Source of the DNA: Geobacillus thermocatenulatus
GTDB lineage: Bacteria; Bacillota; Bacilli; Bacillales; Anoxybacillaceae
Direction of reading: 5' to 3'
Assembly: GCF_002217655.1 (NCBI RefSeq)
Contig: NZ_NEWK01000002.1
Location: forward strand, 1,303,164 to 1,367,163
DNA length: 64,000 nucleotides
Positions 34,140-41,557 of the stretch are shown piece by piece; position 1 is the stretch's first letter; each line of letters opens with the position of its first letter. The translations under genes and the position numbers were made by a program. The notes beneath the pieces were generated by a model. That model made no database searches. It was not told the DNA's origin and worked only from the letters and a program-made list of their open reading frames with translations.

Positions 34140-34221
34140 TGCCTCTTCCTCTTCAAGCTCATTCAAGGAAGCCTTGTGCGTCGAGACAACTCGCAGCCAA
34201 TTCGATGACGCCGATGCTCGT
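34140..34221 (-). repeat. tRNA-associated 82-nt repeat, copy 8 (Thr)
   Basis: Duplicate of copy 3 with one base change; 24-nt tRNA-Thr fragment at 34222-34245. Confidence 0.85.
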
Positions 34222-34286
34222 CTCTACCAATTGAGCTAAGCCGGCATATTTAGTAATGAAGCAATGATTCCTATTATGCTGAGCTG

Positions 34287-34330
34287 TGCCTCTTCCTCTA
34301 CAAGTTGATTCGAGGAAGTCAAATGCTCGG
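34287..34330 (-). repeat. tRNA-associated repeat, truncated copy 9
   Basis: Duplicate of truncated copy 4, with the same internal deletion. Confidence 0.7.
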
Positions 34331-34412
34331 TGTCCCTTCCTCTGCAAGCTTATTCAAAGAAGCGGGATGCGTCGGGACAACTCGAAGCAGATTCGACGAT
34401 GCGAGTACTCGT
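34331..34412 (-). repeat. tRNA-associated 82-nt repeat, copy 10 (Thr)
   Basis: Duplicate of copy 5 with several changes; its tRNA fragment (34413-34435) is degraded. Confidence 0.8.
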
Positions 34413-34518
34413 GGCTACCCATTGAACTAAGCCGGGGTGGCTTGAACATCTGACATGTCTGTGAACTACTCTTAGCTTTGCATGAAGCAGGAATCTTCTT
34501 TCAGAACTATGATACAAA

Positions 34519-34594
34519 TGGTGGCTCGGGACGGAATCGAACCGCCGACACAAGGATTTTCAGTCCTTTGCTCTACCGACTGAGCTACCGAGCC
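34519..34594 (-). tRNA. tRNA-Phe (GAA)
   Basis: Loop AAGGA-CTGAAAA-TCCTT; CCA encoded. Confidence 0.95.
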
Positions 34595-34630
34595 GTATCT
34601 TATTTTTCCTTTGTTCGTTGATGACTTTTG

Positions 34631-34712
34631 TGCCTCTTCCTCTACCAGCCCATTCGAAGAAGCCAGATGCGTTGAGGCAACTCGAAGCGAATTCAATGAA
34701 GCGGATGCTCGT
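34631..34712 (-). repeat. tRNA-associated 82-nt repeat, copy 11 (Phe)
   Basis: Full copy with a 24-nt tRNA-Phe 5' fragment (34713-34736), identical to the intact gene over that stretch. Confidence 0.85.
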
Positions 34713-34768
34713 CTCTACCGACTGAGCTACCGAGCCATATTTTTTCATCTTTCACAATTTTGAAAGAA

Positions 34769-34844
34769 TGGCGGTCCCGACGGGACTCGAACCCGCGATC
34801 TCCTGCGTGACAGGCAGGCATGTTAACCACTACACTACGGGACC
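34769..34844 (-). tRNA. tRNA-Asp (GTC)
   Basis: Loop CCTGC-CTGTCAC-GCAGG; CCA encoded. No repeat unit upstream of it. Confidence 0.95.
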
Positions 34845-34848
34845 AGTT

Positions 34849-34926
<78 letters not shown>

Positions 34927-34975
34927 GCGATAAGAAATGATTCAGTTTTGATCATACTCTGAGTAAATTTTTCGT

Positions 34976-35057
34976 TGCCTCTTCCTCTACTAGCTGATTC
35001 GAGGAAGCGAGATGCGTCGGGGCAACTCGAAGCGGTTTCGATGAAGCGAAGGCTCGT
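34976..35057 (-). repeat. tRNA-associated 82-nt repeat, copy 12 (fMet)
   Basis: Full copy with a 14-nt tRNA-fMet 5' fragment (35058-35071). Contains a good inner stem CTTCCTC / GAGGAAG. Confidence 0.85.
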
Positions 35058-35105
35058 TGCTCCACGCCGCGATGATGAGAAAGCAAGTCAGCTTTTATAT
35101 TAAGA

Positions 35106-35181
35106 TGGTGGAGGATGACGGGATCGAACCGCCGACCCCTTGCTTGTAAGGCAAGTGCTCTCCCAGCTGAGCTAATCCTCC
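35106..35181 (-). tRNA. tRNA-Val (TAC)
   Basis: Loop CTTGC-CTTACAA-GCAAG; CCA encoded. First tRNA after 5S. Confidence 0.95.
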
Positions 35182-35189
35182 ACGAAATT

Positions 35190-35306
<117 letters not shown>

Positions 35307-35309
35307 CAA

Positions 35310-35574
35310 CAATGGACAAGTCTTATTATAAGGAAAGTTGACCTGTTGTCAAGACTTTTTCATTCCCTCAAAACTAGATAACCGTCGGAAGAAGCCGCGG
35401 CGCTTCCGCTTTTCGCTGTCTAGTTCCGGCCGCCATCGGCTCGCGACGCTTCGGTCCTGCTGCGGCGGGCTAAGCCCGCTCGCAGGCCCTCCAGCGCGTT
35501 TCGCCGATAAGCGGGCGGCCTCCACTTTTCTGCTGTCCAGCTCCGGCTCGCCGCCGCTCGCCTGCGCTTTTCTA
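35310..35574 (-). other. 23S-5S spacer
   Basis: 265 bases. Holds a GC-rich palindromic repeat (35419-35560) that also occurs in the 16S leader at 36861-37005. The part next to 5S is AT-rich and includes TTGTCAAGAC. Confidence 0.6.
35419..35560. repeat. Palindromic spacer repeat, copy A
   Basis: About 140 nt starting TCTAGTTCCGGCCGCCATC. The outer arms GGCCGCC.ATCGGC and GCCGAT..GCGGGCGGCC can form a long stem. Resembles copy B at 36861-37005 and widely scattered Bacillaceae spacer repeats. Confidence 0.65.
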
Positions 35575-35690
35575 GGTTAAGCCCTCGATCGATTAGTATC
35601 CGTCAGCTCCACGTGTCGCCACGCTTCCACCTCGGACCTATCGACCTCGTCATCTTCGAGGGATCTTACCCGCCTAACGCGTTTTGTGTA
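35575..35690 (-). rRNA. 23S rRNA, 3' fragment only
   Basis: On the minus strand about 115 nt match the 23S 3' end: GTAAGATCCCTCGAAGATG, then GGTGGAAGCGTGGCGACACG, then CGATCGAGGGCTTAACC. The rest of the gene is absent: upstream sequence switches to a transposase-type gene start near 35690. Confidence 0.85.
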
Positions 35691-35775
35691 CAATTCATCT
35701 GAAGTCCTCCTTGGCATGATGGTAGGTGTTGTTTGACACCCCTGCATCATACCAAGAGGGCTTTTTTTGATCAAG
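35666..35775 (-). other. Truncated gene start with promoter, hairpin and ribosome binding site
   Basis: On the minus strand: TTGATC (35769-35774), 17 bases, TATGAT (35746-35751), an imperfect hairpin GGCATGATGG...CATCATACC, then AAGGAGG and ATG 35698. The frame reads MNCTQN and then runs into the 23S fragment, stopping after 10 codons. The start looks like that of an IS110-type transposase (from memory, unverified). Confidence 0.5.
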
Positions 35776-36014
35776 TCCCCGGAAAAGCTCCTAACGGGAA
35801 TGCTCCTTTTACCAAATAATTGACTGATTTTTTGACAATAGGAAACACTCGTCTTTCAATTTCAATCACACGTTCTTCCACATCTTTATACGTCATGATA
35901 ATTCCATGGAGCATATATATAGATGCACATTGAAACATTAACGTCCGTATAAGTGGCTTCCACCCCGGTTATACTGCTCCTAGGTACTTCACGAAGAAAA
36001 GGAGCGGAAACGGA

Positions 36015-36545
36015 ATGAAACGATTGAAAATCACCAATGACCATGGATGGACGCCACGAACCCTTCGAAAGGAAGAGAAAAAAATCAAAAACATTTCCCT
36101 GCGTCAACGCGTCATGGCCGTTCGCCTCGTCATGGAAGGGTATCTAGGGAAAGACGTCGCTTCCATGCTCAACCTGTGCCGCCAAAGCGTCGCATTTTAT
36201 GTCTCCTTATTCAACGAAGGAGGGCTCGATCTCCTGCTCGATCGGAAATATCCGCCGGGCCGGGAGCCGTTTTTGACACTGGAACAGCAACAGGAACTGA
36301 AACAGACGATCTTGACCCACACCCCGGCCGAACTCGGTTGGGACATCGCTTCTTCTTGGAATACGCGGATTCTTCAGTCTTATATCCGCGAACACTACGA
36401 GGTGGACATGTCCCGGGAAGGAATTCGCAAACTTTTACATCGAATGAGATTGTCTTGGACTCGTCCCACCTATACCCTGGCCAAAGGCGATGCCGAACAA
36501 CAGCAGGCGTTTGAGAAACAAATGGATCTCATTAAAAAAAACTGA
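36015..36545 (+). CDS. IS630-type transposase, N-terminal frame
   Basis: 176 residues: a winged helix-turn-helix pair (QRVMAVRLVMEGYLGKDVAS, then EELGW-like PAELGWDIASSWNTRILQSY) of the IS630/Tc1 superfamily. It stops right after a run of eight A (36534-36541). The -1 frame continues with the catalytic domain, so a programmed -1 frameshift is likely, as in other IS630 elements. ATG 36015 follows AAAGGAG. Confidence 0.75.
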   Translation: MKRLKITNDHGWTPRTLRKEEKKIKNISLRQRVMAVRLVMEGYLGKDVASMLNLCRQSVAFYVSLFNEGGLDLLLDRKYPPGREPFLTLEQQQELKQTILTHTPAELGWDIASSWNTRILQSYIREHYEVDMSREGIRKLLHRMRLSWTRPTYTLAKGDAEQQQAFEKQMDLIKKN

Positions 36546-36705
36546 TCACTCCCGATACGATTCTTTTATATGCCGATGAGACTCATGTCCGGTCTTATCA
36601 AATCCTGCGGGCCACTTGGTCGGAGGCAGGCCGGCAAAAACAAGTGCCCACGTACGGCCATCATGCCCACGTTTCTGTATTTGGGGCGGTGAATGTGCTC
36701 AATGG
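36542..36705 (+). pseudogene. IS630-type transposase, catalytic frame, truncated
   Basis: The -1 frame after the A8 run reads LITPDTILLYADETHVRSYQ and QVPTYGHHAHVSVFGAVNVL, the first DDE segment (Asp in YADET). It is cut at about 36705, where 16S sequence begins, so the second and third catalytic acids are missing. Confidence 0.75.
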
Positions 36706-36835
36706 GGTTGCCCACGTGTTACTCACCCGTCCGCCGCTGACCAAACGAGAGCAAGCTCCCGTTCGGTCCGCTCGACTTGCATGTATTAGGCACGCCGCCA
36801 GCGTTCGTCCTGAGCCAGGATCAAACTCTCCAAAA
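36706..36835 (-). rRNA. 16S rRNA, 5' fragment A
   Basis: About 130 nt: GGAGAGTTTGATCCTGGCTC to GGCGGACGGGTGAGTAACAC and GTGGGCAACC, on the minus strand. V1 reads GGAGCTTGCTC. The gene stops abruptly at the IS630 fragment. A complete leader and promoter lie upstream (right). Confidence 0.9.
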
Positions 36836-36860
36836 GAAAGTTGATTGGCTTTTCGGATTG

Positions 36861-37005
36861 TCTAGCTTCGGCCGCTATCGGCTCGCGACGCTTCGTGTCC
36901 CGCTTTGGCGGGCTAAACCCGCTCGCGGGCCTCTCAGCGCGTTTCGCCGATAGGCAAGCGGCCTCTGCTTTCCGGATTGTCCAGCTTCGGTCCGCCGCCG
37001 CTCGG
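36861..37005. repeat. Palindromic spacer repeat, copy B
   Basis: Homologous to 35419-35560 over about 140 nt. Outer arms GGCCGCTATCGGC and GCCGATAGG.AAGCGGCC form the stem. Confidence 0.65.
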
Positions 37006-37022
37006 GGTCAAATCACCTTCCC

Positions 37023-37136
37023 CCTCGGGGGTGCAAGCACCCCTCGAGGTGAAGAACATTTGCCCGTCGCGATCGCCAGGATGGCGATATTTCGCCGTTG
37101 CCCGCAGAACGCGGGTTGCTTTTAGGCGAAATATCG
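37023..37136. repeat. Two strong palindromes in leader A
   Basis: CCTCGGGGGTGC-AA-GCACCCCTCGAGG at 37023-37049, and CGATATTTCGCC...GGCGAAATATCG at 37085-37136 enclosing an inner CCCGC-AGAAC-GCGGG. Confidence 0.65.
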
Positions 37137-37234
37137 GATCTCCGCTTTTCGTTGCGCTTCGTCTCGTTCAGTTTTCAAGGAACGATCAATCTCTTTATCG
37201 CCCGAAGGATTACCTCCTCAAAGGCGACTCTTAT

Positions 37235-37263
37235 AATTTATCACCCTTTTTTGTTTTTGTCAA
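37235..37263 (-). promoter_or_regulatory. rRNA operon promoter A
   Basis: Consensus TTGACA (37258-37263), 17-base A-rich spacer, TAAATT (37235-37240), minus strand, about 400 bases before 16S fragment A. Confidence 0.75.
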
Positions 37264-37467
37264 CACATTTTTTCTTTTGAATCAGTCCGGTGTTTGTAGA
37301 GCTTTTTTGGTTTATCTTTTTACATCCAGCAGAGCACCCGCCGCATTCTATCAAAGTCGAGATATATGGAGGACGAGTCCATTGATACAACTCAGAGGTA
37401 TTTAAAAAATAAGGATGAAGAGTTGTTGGCAGAAGCCTTCGGATTGTAAAAAAAGAAAAAGGATAAA

Positions 37468-37490
37468 AATAAAGGGCTTCTTGCCCCTTA
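37468..37490 (-). terminator. Terminator of the toxin-antitoxin pair
   Basis: AAGGG-GCAAGAAG-CCCTT followed by TATTTTT on the minus strand. Confidence 0.55.
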
Positions 37491-37799
37491 TGACGTTAGA
37501 TATTTGATTACAGCTTCGATAACTTTCTTTAGATCGTCTTCATGAAGTGTTCCGACCTTATATAAAAGTTCCAAACTGCTTAAAGTCTTTAGTTTTGTGC
37601 ATCGAACCACTGAGGGTTTTATTAAACCAGCTTCTTGCCAATGCTCAATTGGAACATCGAATTCATTTCTTGGTTGTTGACTTGTTACTTTAGCGATCGT
37701 CACATCTATATCCGCAATTGTAGCACCGCAACCAATTATAACTCCTGGTCTTTTCTTTGAGCTCTCAGTGTCGAGGTATATCCAGATTTCACCTTTCAT
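37488..37799 (-). CDS. PemK/MazF-family toxin
   Basis: 103 residues. KGEIWIYLDTESSKKRPGVII is the family start (shown once, 20 residues), where GEIW and the RPGVI strand form the SH3-like core of MazF/PemK endoribonucleases; TIAKVTSQQPRNEFDVPIE follows, with the usual T..P and PSVVRCTKLKTL segments. It should cut mRNA. The ATG shares one base with the antitoxin stop (TAATG). It sits between two damaged rRNA units, an accessory location. Confidence 0.75.
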   Translation of the reverse strand: MKGEIWIYLDTESSKKRPGVIIGCGATIADIDVTIAKVTSQQPRNEFDVPIEHWQEAGLIKPSVVRCTKLKTLSSLELLYKVGTLHEDDLKKVIEAVIKYLTS

Positions 37800-37963
37800 T
37801 AATATTCGTCCTCCTCTAAGAGCTCACGTTTTTCTTTTATAATTAAGTGTTCTTTATTGAAATACATTTCGTACATCTTATCAAGCAATTTCCAACGTTC
37901 TTCGTTGTTCATTTTTTGGATGGCCTCAATAATTTCGTCAGCTGTCATTTGTCTTTCTTTCAT
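37799..37963 (-). CDS. Antitoxin partner of the PemK-type toxin
   Basis: 54 residues from ATG 37963 behind AAAGGAGG. Highly charged helical protein (MTADEIIEAIQKMNNEERWK) with an acidic C-terminus (LLEEDEY) suited to neutralising the toxin. No ribbon-helix-helix or AbrB fold is obvious, so the assignment rests mainly on its position and overlap with the toxin gene. Confidence 0.65.
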   Translation of the reverse strand: MKERQMTADEIIEAIQKMNNEERWKLLDKMYEMYFNKEHLIIKEKRELLEEDEY

Positions 37964-38104
37964 ATTTTTCCCACCTCCTTTATATCTCACTAATTATATT
38001 ATATCAAATATTGGAAGATATGTACATATTTTTTCAAATTTCTTCCATTTTTTATTTAAAAACATACGTTCCACGACGCTCTAAATTTACAAGGAGAATC
38101 GAAC

Positions 38105-38279
38105 AATCAGAAACAGTGAGACAGAATGGGACGCCGTTTGTCAGCAAACATTGACCATAGAGGCCATCTCTTTGCCCAAATAGCCTTTCCGTGACTAAGC
38201 GAATCGCCATCATCCCTTGGTGAAGGAGGACATTTTTGATTTTCCGTTCCTATTTGCGAAGCGTTCGTGGCGTCCATCT
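38105..38279 (-). pseudogene. Decayed IS630 transposase remnant
   Basis: The minus strand matches 36045-36160 of the IS630 gene with frame breaks: GATGGACGCCACGAACG, later GCGATTCGCTTAGTCA and AAAGAGATGGCCTC align to GATGGACGCCACGAACC, CCGTTCGCCTCGTCA and AAAGACGTCGCTTC. It has been interrupted by the IS605 right end at 38280. Confidence 0.65.
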
Positions 38280-38440
38280 TTGACACTCCGCACGCCTAAA
38301 GTCATGGGATTCTTGGGTCGTTCGCGTCCTCATCCATTTCTGGTTCGGACAACGCAAAAGCTTCGGGGTGTGTCATCACCCCGTCCCATCGGGTTAGAGT
38401 GTACCCCGATGGGCGGCGCACCTGTGACCAGTGCGCTAGG
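38280..38440 (-). ncRNA. IS200/IS605 right end with omega-RNA scaffold
   Basis: The minus strand downstream of the tnpB stop is dense in stems (GCCCATCGGGG...CCCGATGGG; CGGGGTGATGACACACCCCG) and ends in CCCATGACTTTAGGCGTG and GAGTGTCAA, the usual right-end hairpin and cleavage site of Geobacillus IS605 elements. In such elements this RNA guides TnpB, and the flanking bases act as the guide. Confidence 0.6.
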
Positions 38441-38699
38441 TTAGACGGCAAAGCCCGAAATCGCTTTGGCGATGTTGATCGCGCCATTCAAGTCGGCGTG
38501 GAGAGTGTATCCACACCTTTGGCATCGGAAGCGGATGCCGTTTCGGTTCGCTTTCTCTCGATGACCACATTTACACGTTTGGCTCGTGTAGGTTGGATTC
38601 ACCCACTCCACCCGAATGCCCGCCATTTCCGCTTTATAGGCGATCATCGTTTGCAATTGATGGAACGCCCAAGCATGAAGGCTTCGCCCCGCTTCTTTG
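38441..38699 (-). pseudogene. TnpB C-terminal fragment (IS200/IS605)
   Basis: About 86 codons survive: SLHAWAFHQLQTMIAYKAEM, the zinc ribbon TCKCGHREKANR with RCQRCGY, and the last RuvC acid in LHADLNGAINIAKAI. The N-terminal three quarters are missing; at 38699/38700 the frame runs into 16S sequence. It cannot make an active nuclease. Confidence 0.85.
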
Positions 38700-38806
38700 C
38701 CGTCCGCCGCTGACCGAATCAAGGCAAGCCCCGATCCGGTCCGCTCGACTTGCATGTATTAGGCACGCCGCCAGCGTTCGTCCTGAGCCAGGATCAAACT
38801 CTCCAA
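38700..38806 (-). rRNA. 16S rRNA, 5' fragment B
   Basis: About 107 nt from the 16S 5' end to GGTCAGCGGCGGACGG. V1 reads GGGGCTTGCCTTGA, unlike fragment A, so it comes from a different rRNA operon. It stops at the TnpB fragment. Confidence 0.9.
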
Positions 38807-39245
38807 AAGAAAGTTGATTGGCTTTTGCTTTGGCCCATGCGGCCTCCGCTTTTCGTCGCACTTCGTTTCGTTCAGTTTTCAAGGAACGAGACCTCTTCTT
38901 GAACTTGCTTCGTTGCAGTCTTGCGTCGAGGAATCCAACTCCTCTAAACTCCCTCAAACGCAAATTTGTTTCCACTTCCTAAAGCGGCCCTTACATCATA
39001 GCATTTTTATTGTTCGTTGTCAACATCCTTTTATTCATACCACTCCGCAACATTTTCCCGCCGCGGCAGCGATTTAAAATATATCATCGTTCGACAAGGA
39101 AGTCAAGAGCTTTTTTCGGCCGCGTTGCCTCCTTCCTTCGATGATCTTGGCAACTGATATTTGTATAAACACAATGAAATTTCTAATAGTATCCATCCTT
39201 TCATCGGTTACATTCCATTTTTTTGGTATAAGAGGAAGGGGACCG
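38807..39245 (-). other. rRNA operon leader B and upstream region
   Basis: Contains CCTTGAAAACTGAACGAA (38870-38890), the rrn promoter at 38995-39023 and AT-rich upstream sequence. No protein gene. B. subtilis also has ygxA next to an rRNA operon. Confidence 0.6.
38995..39023 (-). promoter_or_regulatory. rRNA operon promoter B
   Basis: TTGACA (39018-39023), 17 bases, TATGAT (38995-39000) on the minus strand. Confidence 0.75.
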
Positions 39246-40121
39246 TCAAAATTCTTTTTTGCAACGGTAATACCGTTCGAACATTGTATTTCCTTTTGTC
39301 GGCATTTCCACGACGGTTAGCACTTTCCTTTCGACAAGATACTCAAGCATGATGACAAGATCAATCGAGTAAGGCGCAAACTGCGGATGACCGGTCATTT
39401 CCTCAATGCTCCAAGCACCATTTTTTTCTTTCAGCGCTTCGCATAAATGAGAGGAACCTGATTCTACGTAAGAATGAATCAAAAATTCACTGGCCAGCAA
39501 CAAAAGTTCCAGCCGTTTCGGAAGCGGTTCTTCACTTCCGACGAGTTCTTCATACAGTTTATAAATCCTTCCATCCATTCGCTTGACTTGATTCCATACG
39601 GTCACTTCCGGGTAAAGTCCGTGCTGGATCACGGTCAATCGCGCCAAATGATGGAGGGCTTGCACCATATGGTTGTATGAGTCAAGCCAATGCTTGGCGG
39701 CAAACAGCGCCTTGCCATCTGTATAGCGGCGGATCAGTTTGGCAAACTCGAGTCCCATTTTCAATCGCCGTTCTTTAGGCGGGAATTGCTCAAGGCGCTG
39801 GCGCAACTGCTGAACATAGCCGTTTCGGTCAAACACGACCTTTCCGTTGAACACCCAGTCGACCGCCTTTCGATGTGACCCGAGAACAAGCCATTCATTT
39901 AACTGCCGTTCACTGACTGCATAAAGCACCGCCTTTTTCTCGTTTCGTGAATACTGTCTGAGAACCATAGGCTCGCTTTGTGGGTCGACAATGACGAGCA
40001 GCACGACATCAAACGTATCCGTTGTGGCTGCATGGCAAGCCGTCTTTTCAATCATTAAAATTCCGTGCGTGTTGCAGCGGTTTGCCCATTCGTGACAGAT
40101 GGGATGCACCAATTCTTTCAT
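39246..40121 (-). CDS. ygxA: YgxA nucleotidyltransferase-like protein
   Basis: 291 residues. It aligns from memory with B. subtilis YgxA along its length: ending of the first domain WLVLGSHRKAVDWVFNGKVV, the middle LEFAKLIRRYTDGKALFAAK, and LLLLASEFLIHSYVESGSSH. The fold is nucleotidyltransferase-like, with a C-terminal winged-helix segment; no catalytic GS/DxD pair is evident, so it may be inactive as an enzyme. ATG 40121; only GAGGT precedes it. Next to an rRNA operon in both genomes. Confidence 0.85.
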   Translation of the reverse strand: MKELVHPICHEWANRCNTHGILMIEKTACHAATTDTFDVVLLVIVDPQSEPMVLRQYSRNEKKAVLYAVSERQLNEWLVLGSHRKAVDWVFNGKVVFDRNGYVQQLRQRLEQFPPKERRLKMGLEFAKLIRRYTDGKALFAAKHWLDSYNHMVQALHHLARLTVIQHGLYPEVTVWNQVKRMDGRIYKLYEELVGSEEPLPKRLELLLLASEFLIHSYVESGSSHLCEALKEKNGAWSIEEMTGHPQFAPYSIDLVIMLEYLVERKVLTVVEMPTKGNTMFERYYRCKKEF

Positions 40122-40495
40122 ACCTCGCGTCCGTTGCAGAAAGCCGACCGCGATATCCGGCGGACAAATCCCTCAGATATCCCCACATATCGATTGACAG
40201 ACAACCATACGTTCCCATTTTGAGCCGGCTGTTTTTCTGCAACGTTTTTTTCCTCCCTTCCACCGTCATCAATCATCACATTGCGTTTGTGCAGATGTTC
40301 AAACAATGGTGTCAACGTCTGTTTCATTTCAGAAAGACCAGAATGCTCGCATCCATGAAGCTGTCGTTTGTTGACGTCGTTCGTTATTCGACAAAAAACA
40401 AGGAATTCCTTTCTTTAAAACGTCGATTTTGTTGATTTCTTCTTCGCGATGAGACCCGGTTTTATGGTATAGTGGTCTATGTAGGAGGGACTGTG
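40122..40495. other. Intergenic region between ygxA and ygzB
   Basis: 374 bases. Two short minus-strand frames cross it (one stopping in an ATGA overlap with ygxA, one from TTG behind GGGAGG), but neither looks like a protein family I know. A TTGACA box occurs on the minus strand near 40305. No hairpin of note. Confidence 0.4.
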
Positions 40496-40849
40496 ATGAG
40501 CATCAAATATTCGAGCAAAATCAACAAAATTCGCACTTTCGCCTTAAGCTTGATTTTTATCGGTGTCATTGTCATGTATCTTGGGCTGTTTTTTCGTACG
40601 TCCCCGGTCATCATGACGTTGTTTATGTTGTTTGGGATGTTGTTTCTTGTCGCCAGTGGCATTGTATATTTTTGGATCGGTACACTCTCGACGAGAGCCG
40701 TCCAAGTTGTTTGCCCGTCGTGCGGCAAAGTGACAAAAATGCTCGGACGCGTCGATTTATGTATGTTTTGCCGTGAACCGTTGACGTTAGACCGCGAACT
40801 GGAAGGAAAAGAGTTTGACGAAAAGTACAACAAAAAAAGAAAAAGCTGA
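40496..40849 (+). CDS. ygzB: YgzB family membrane protein (UPF0295)
   Basis: 117 residues from ATG 40496 behind TAGGAGGG. Two membrane helices ([19 protein letters not shown] and [18 protein letters not shown]) are followed by a small zinc ribbon, [13 protein letters not shown]...LCMFCREPL. Found beside perR in Bacillus. Function unknown. Confidence 0.88.
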   Translation: MSIKYSSKINKIRTFALSLIFIGVIVMYLGLFFRTSPVIMTLFMLFGMLFLVASGIVYFWIGTLSTRAVQVVCPSCGKVTKMLGRVDLCMFCREPLTLDRELEGKEFDEKYNKKRKS

Positions 40850-40872
40850 TAGCCGCCTTGTGCTATCAGCTT
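40841..40872. terminator. Bidirectional terminator between ygzB and perR
   Basis: AGCTGATAGC pairs with GCTATCAGCT, flanked by A and T runs. Confidence 0.85.
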
Positions 40873-40874
40873 TT

Positions 40875-41333
40875 TTAATGCGAATGCGCCGGCGCCCCGC
40901 TTTTTTGACAGTCAGGGCAGATTCCGTACACTTCCATGCGATGATGGTCGACCTTAAAGCCGGTGACGTGAGCGGCAAGCTGCTCGACTTCATCAAGCGC
41001 TGGATAGTGGAAATCGACAATTTTGCCGCACTCTTCACAGATGACGTGATAATGATTGGAAGTGACGAAGTCAAACCGGCTGGACGAATCGCCGTACGTC
41101 AGCTCTTTGACAAGCCCGATTTCCTTAAAGACGCGCAAGTTATTGTAGACGGTGGCTACGCTCATATTCGGGAATTTCCCTTCGAGCGCTTTGTATATTT
41201 CATCAGCCGTCGGATGGGACATCGAGCTGATCAAATACTCCAATATCGCATGACGCTGCGGCGTAATGCGTATGCCTGTCTTTTTCAACATGTCAAGCGC
41301 TTCCTTCAGTTGCTCGTTGTCAGACACCGTCAT
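40875..41333 (-). CDS. perR: Peroxide-responsive repressor PerR
   Basis: 152 residues, Fur family. DNA-binding helices: [15 protein letters not shown] and [19 protein letters not shown]. The regulatory metal site ligands H, D and H are seen in [13 protein letters not shown], and the structural zinc Cys pairs in CEECGK and CPDCQK. PerR-Fe is inactivated by H2O2 through His oxidation and controls katA, ahpC and itself. ATG 41333 follows GAGGTG. A Per box lies upstream, and bcp, a peroxidase, is the next gene. Confidence 0.95.
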   Translation of the reverse strand: MTVSDNEQLKEALDMLKKTGIRITPQRHAILEYLISSMSHPTADEIYKALEGKFPNMSVATVYNNLRVFKEIGLVKELTYGDSSSRFDFVTSNHYHVICEECGKIVDFHYPALDEVEQLAAHVTGFKVDHHRMEVYGICPDCQKSGAPAHSH

Positions 41334-41373
41334 GCACCTCACTCTCTGTTCAAAGACGAAAAAAATTATCACT

Positions 41374-41388
41374 TTATAATATTTATAA
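41374..41388. promoter_or_regulatory. Per box upstream of perR
   Basis: TTATAAT-A-TTTATAA differs from the Per box TTATAATNATTATAA at one position and lies 40 bases before the perR start, so perR is probably autoregulated. Confidence 0.8.
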
Positions 41389-41469
41389 TTAGTCTACAAA
41401 GAATACATGCCATTTGTCAATATAGATGCCATTAATATATAGGCTCAGACGCCGTTTTAACAAAAAAAG

Positions 41470-41492
41470 GAGGCGGAAATTGTTTCCGCCTC
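41470..41492 (-). terminator. Terminator of bcp
   Basis: GAGGCGGAAA-CAA-TTTCCGCCTC followed by seven T (interrupted once) on the minus strand. Confidence 0.8.
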
Positions 41493-41557
41493 TGATGTCA
41501 TTCATTTGAGGAGGTTACTATGTATCATACGCAAAACGATGTACATTGTCTGGACGC

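Larger units (their letters stand above)
36836..37200 (-). other. rRNA operon leader A
   Basis: Region between the rrn promoter and 16S fragment A. Contains the anti-termination-like CCTTGAAAACTGAACGAG near 37165-37185, spacer repeat copy B, and two further palindromes (37023-37049 and 37085-37136). No protein gene. Confidence 0.6.

Noticed and set aside
36841-37405. Plus-strand frames over the rRNA leader
   Set aside because: The sequence is rRNA leader with palindromes and a promoter on the other strand.
38634-38975. 113-codon minus-strand frame
   Set aside because: It translates the 16S fragment and leader; only the part left of 38700 is TnpB, in a different frame.
40048-40327. Two minus-strand frames upstream of ygxA, one ending in an ATGA overlap with it
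   Set aside because: No recognisable domain; the YgxA start already matches the family length. Kept only as an intergenic note.
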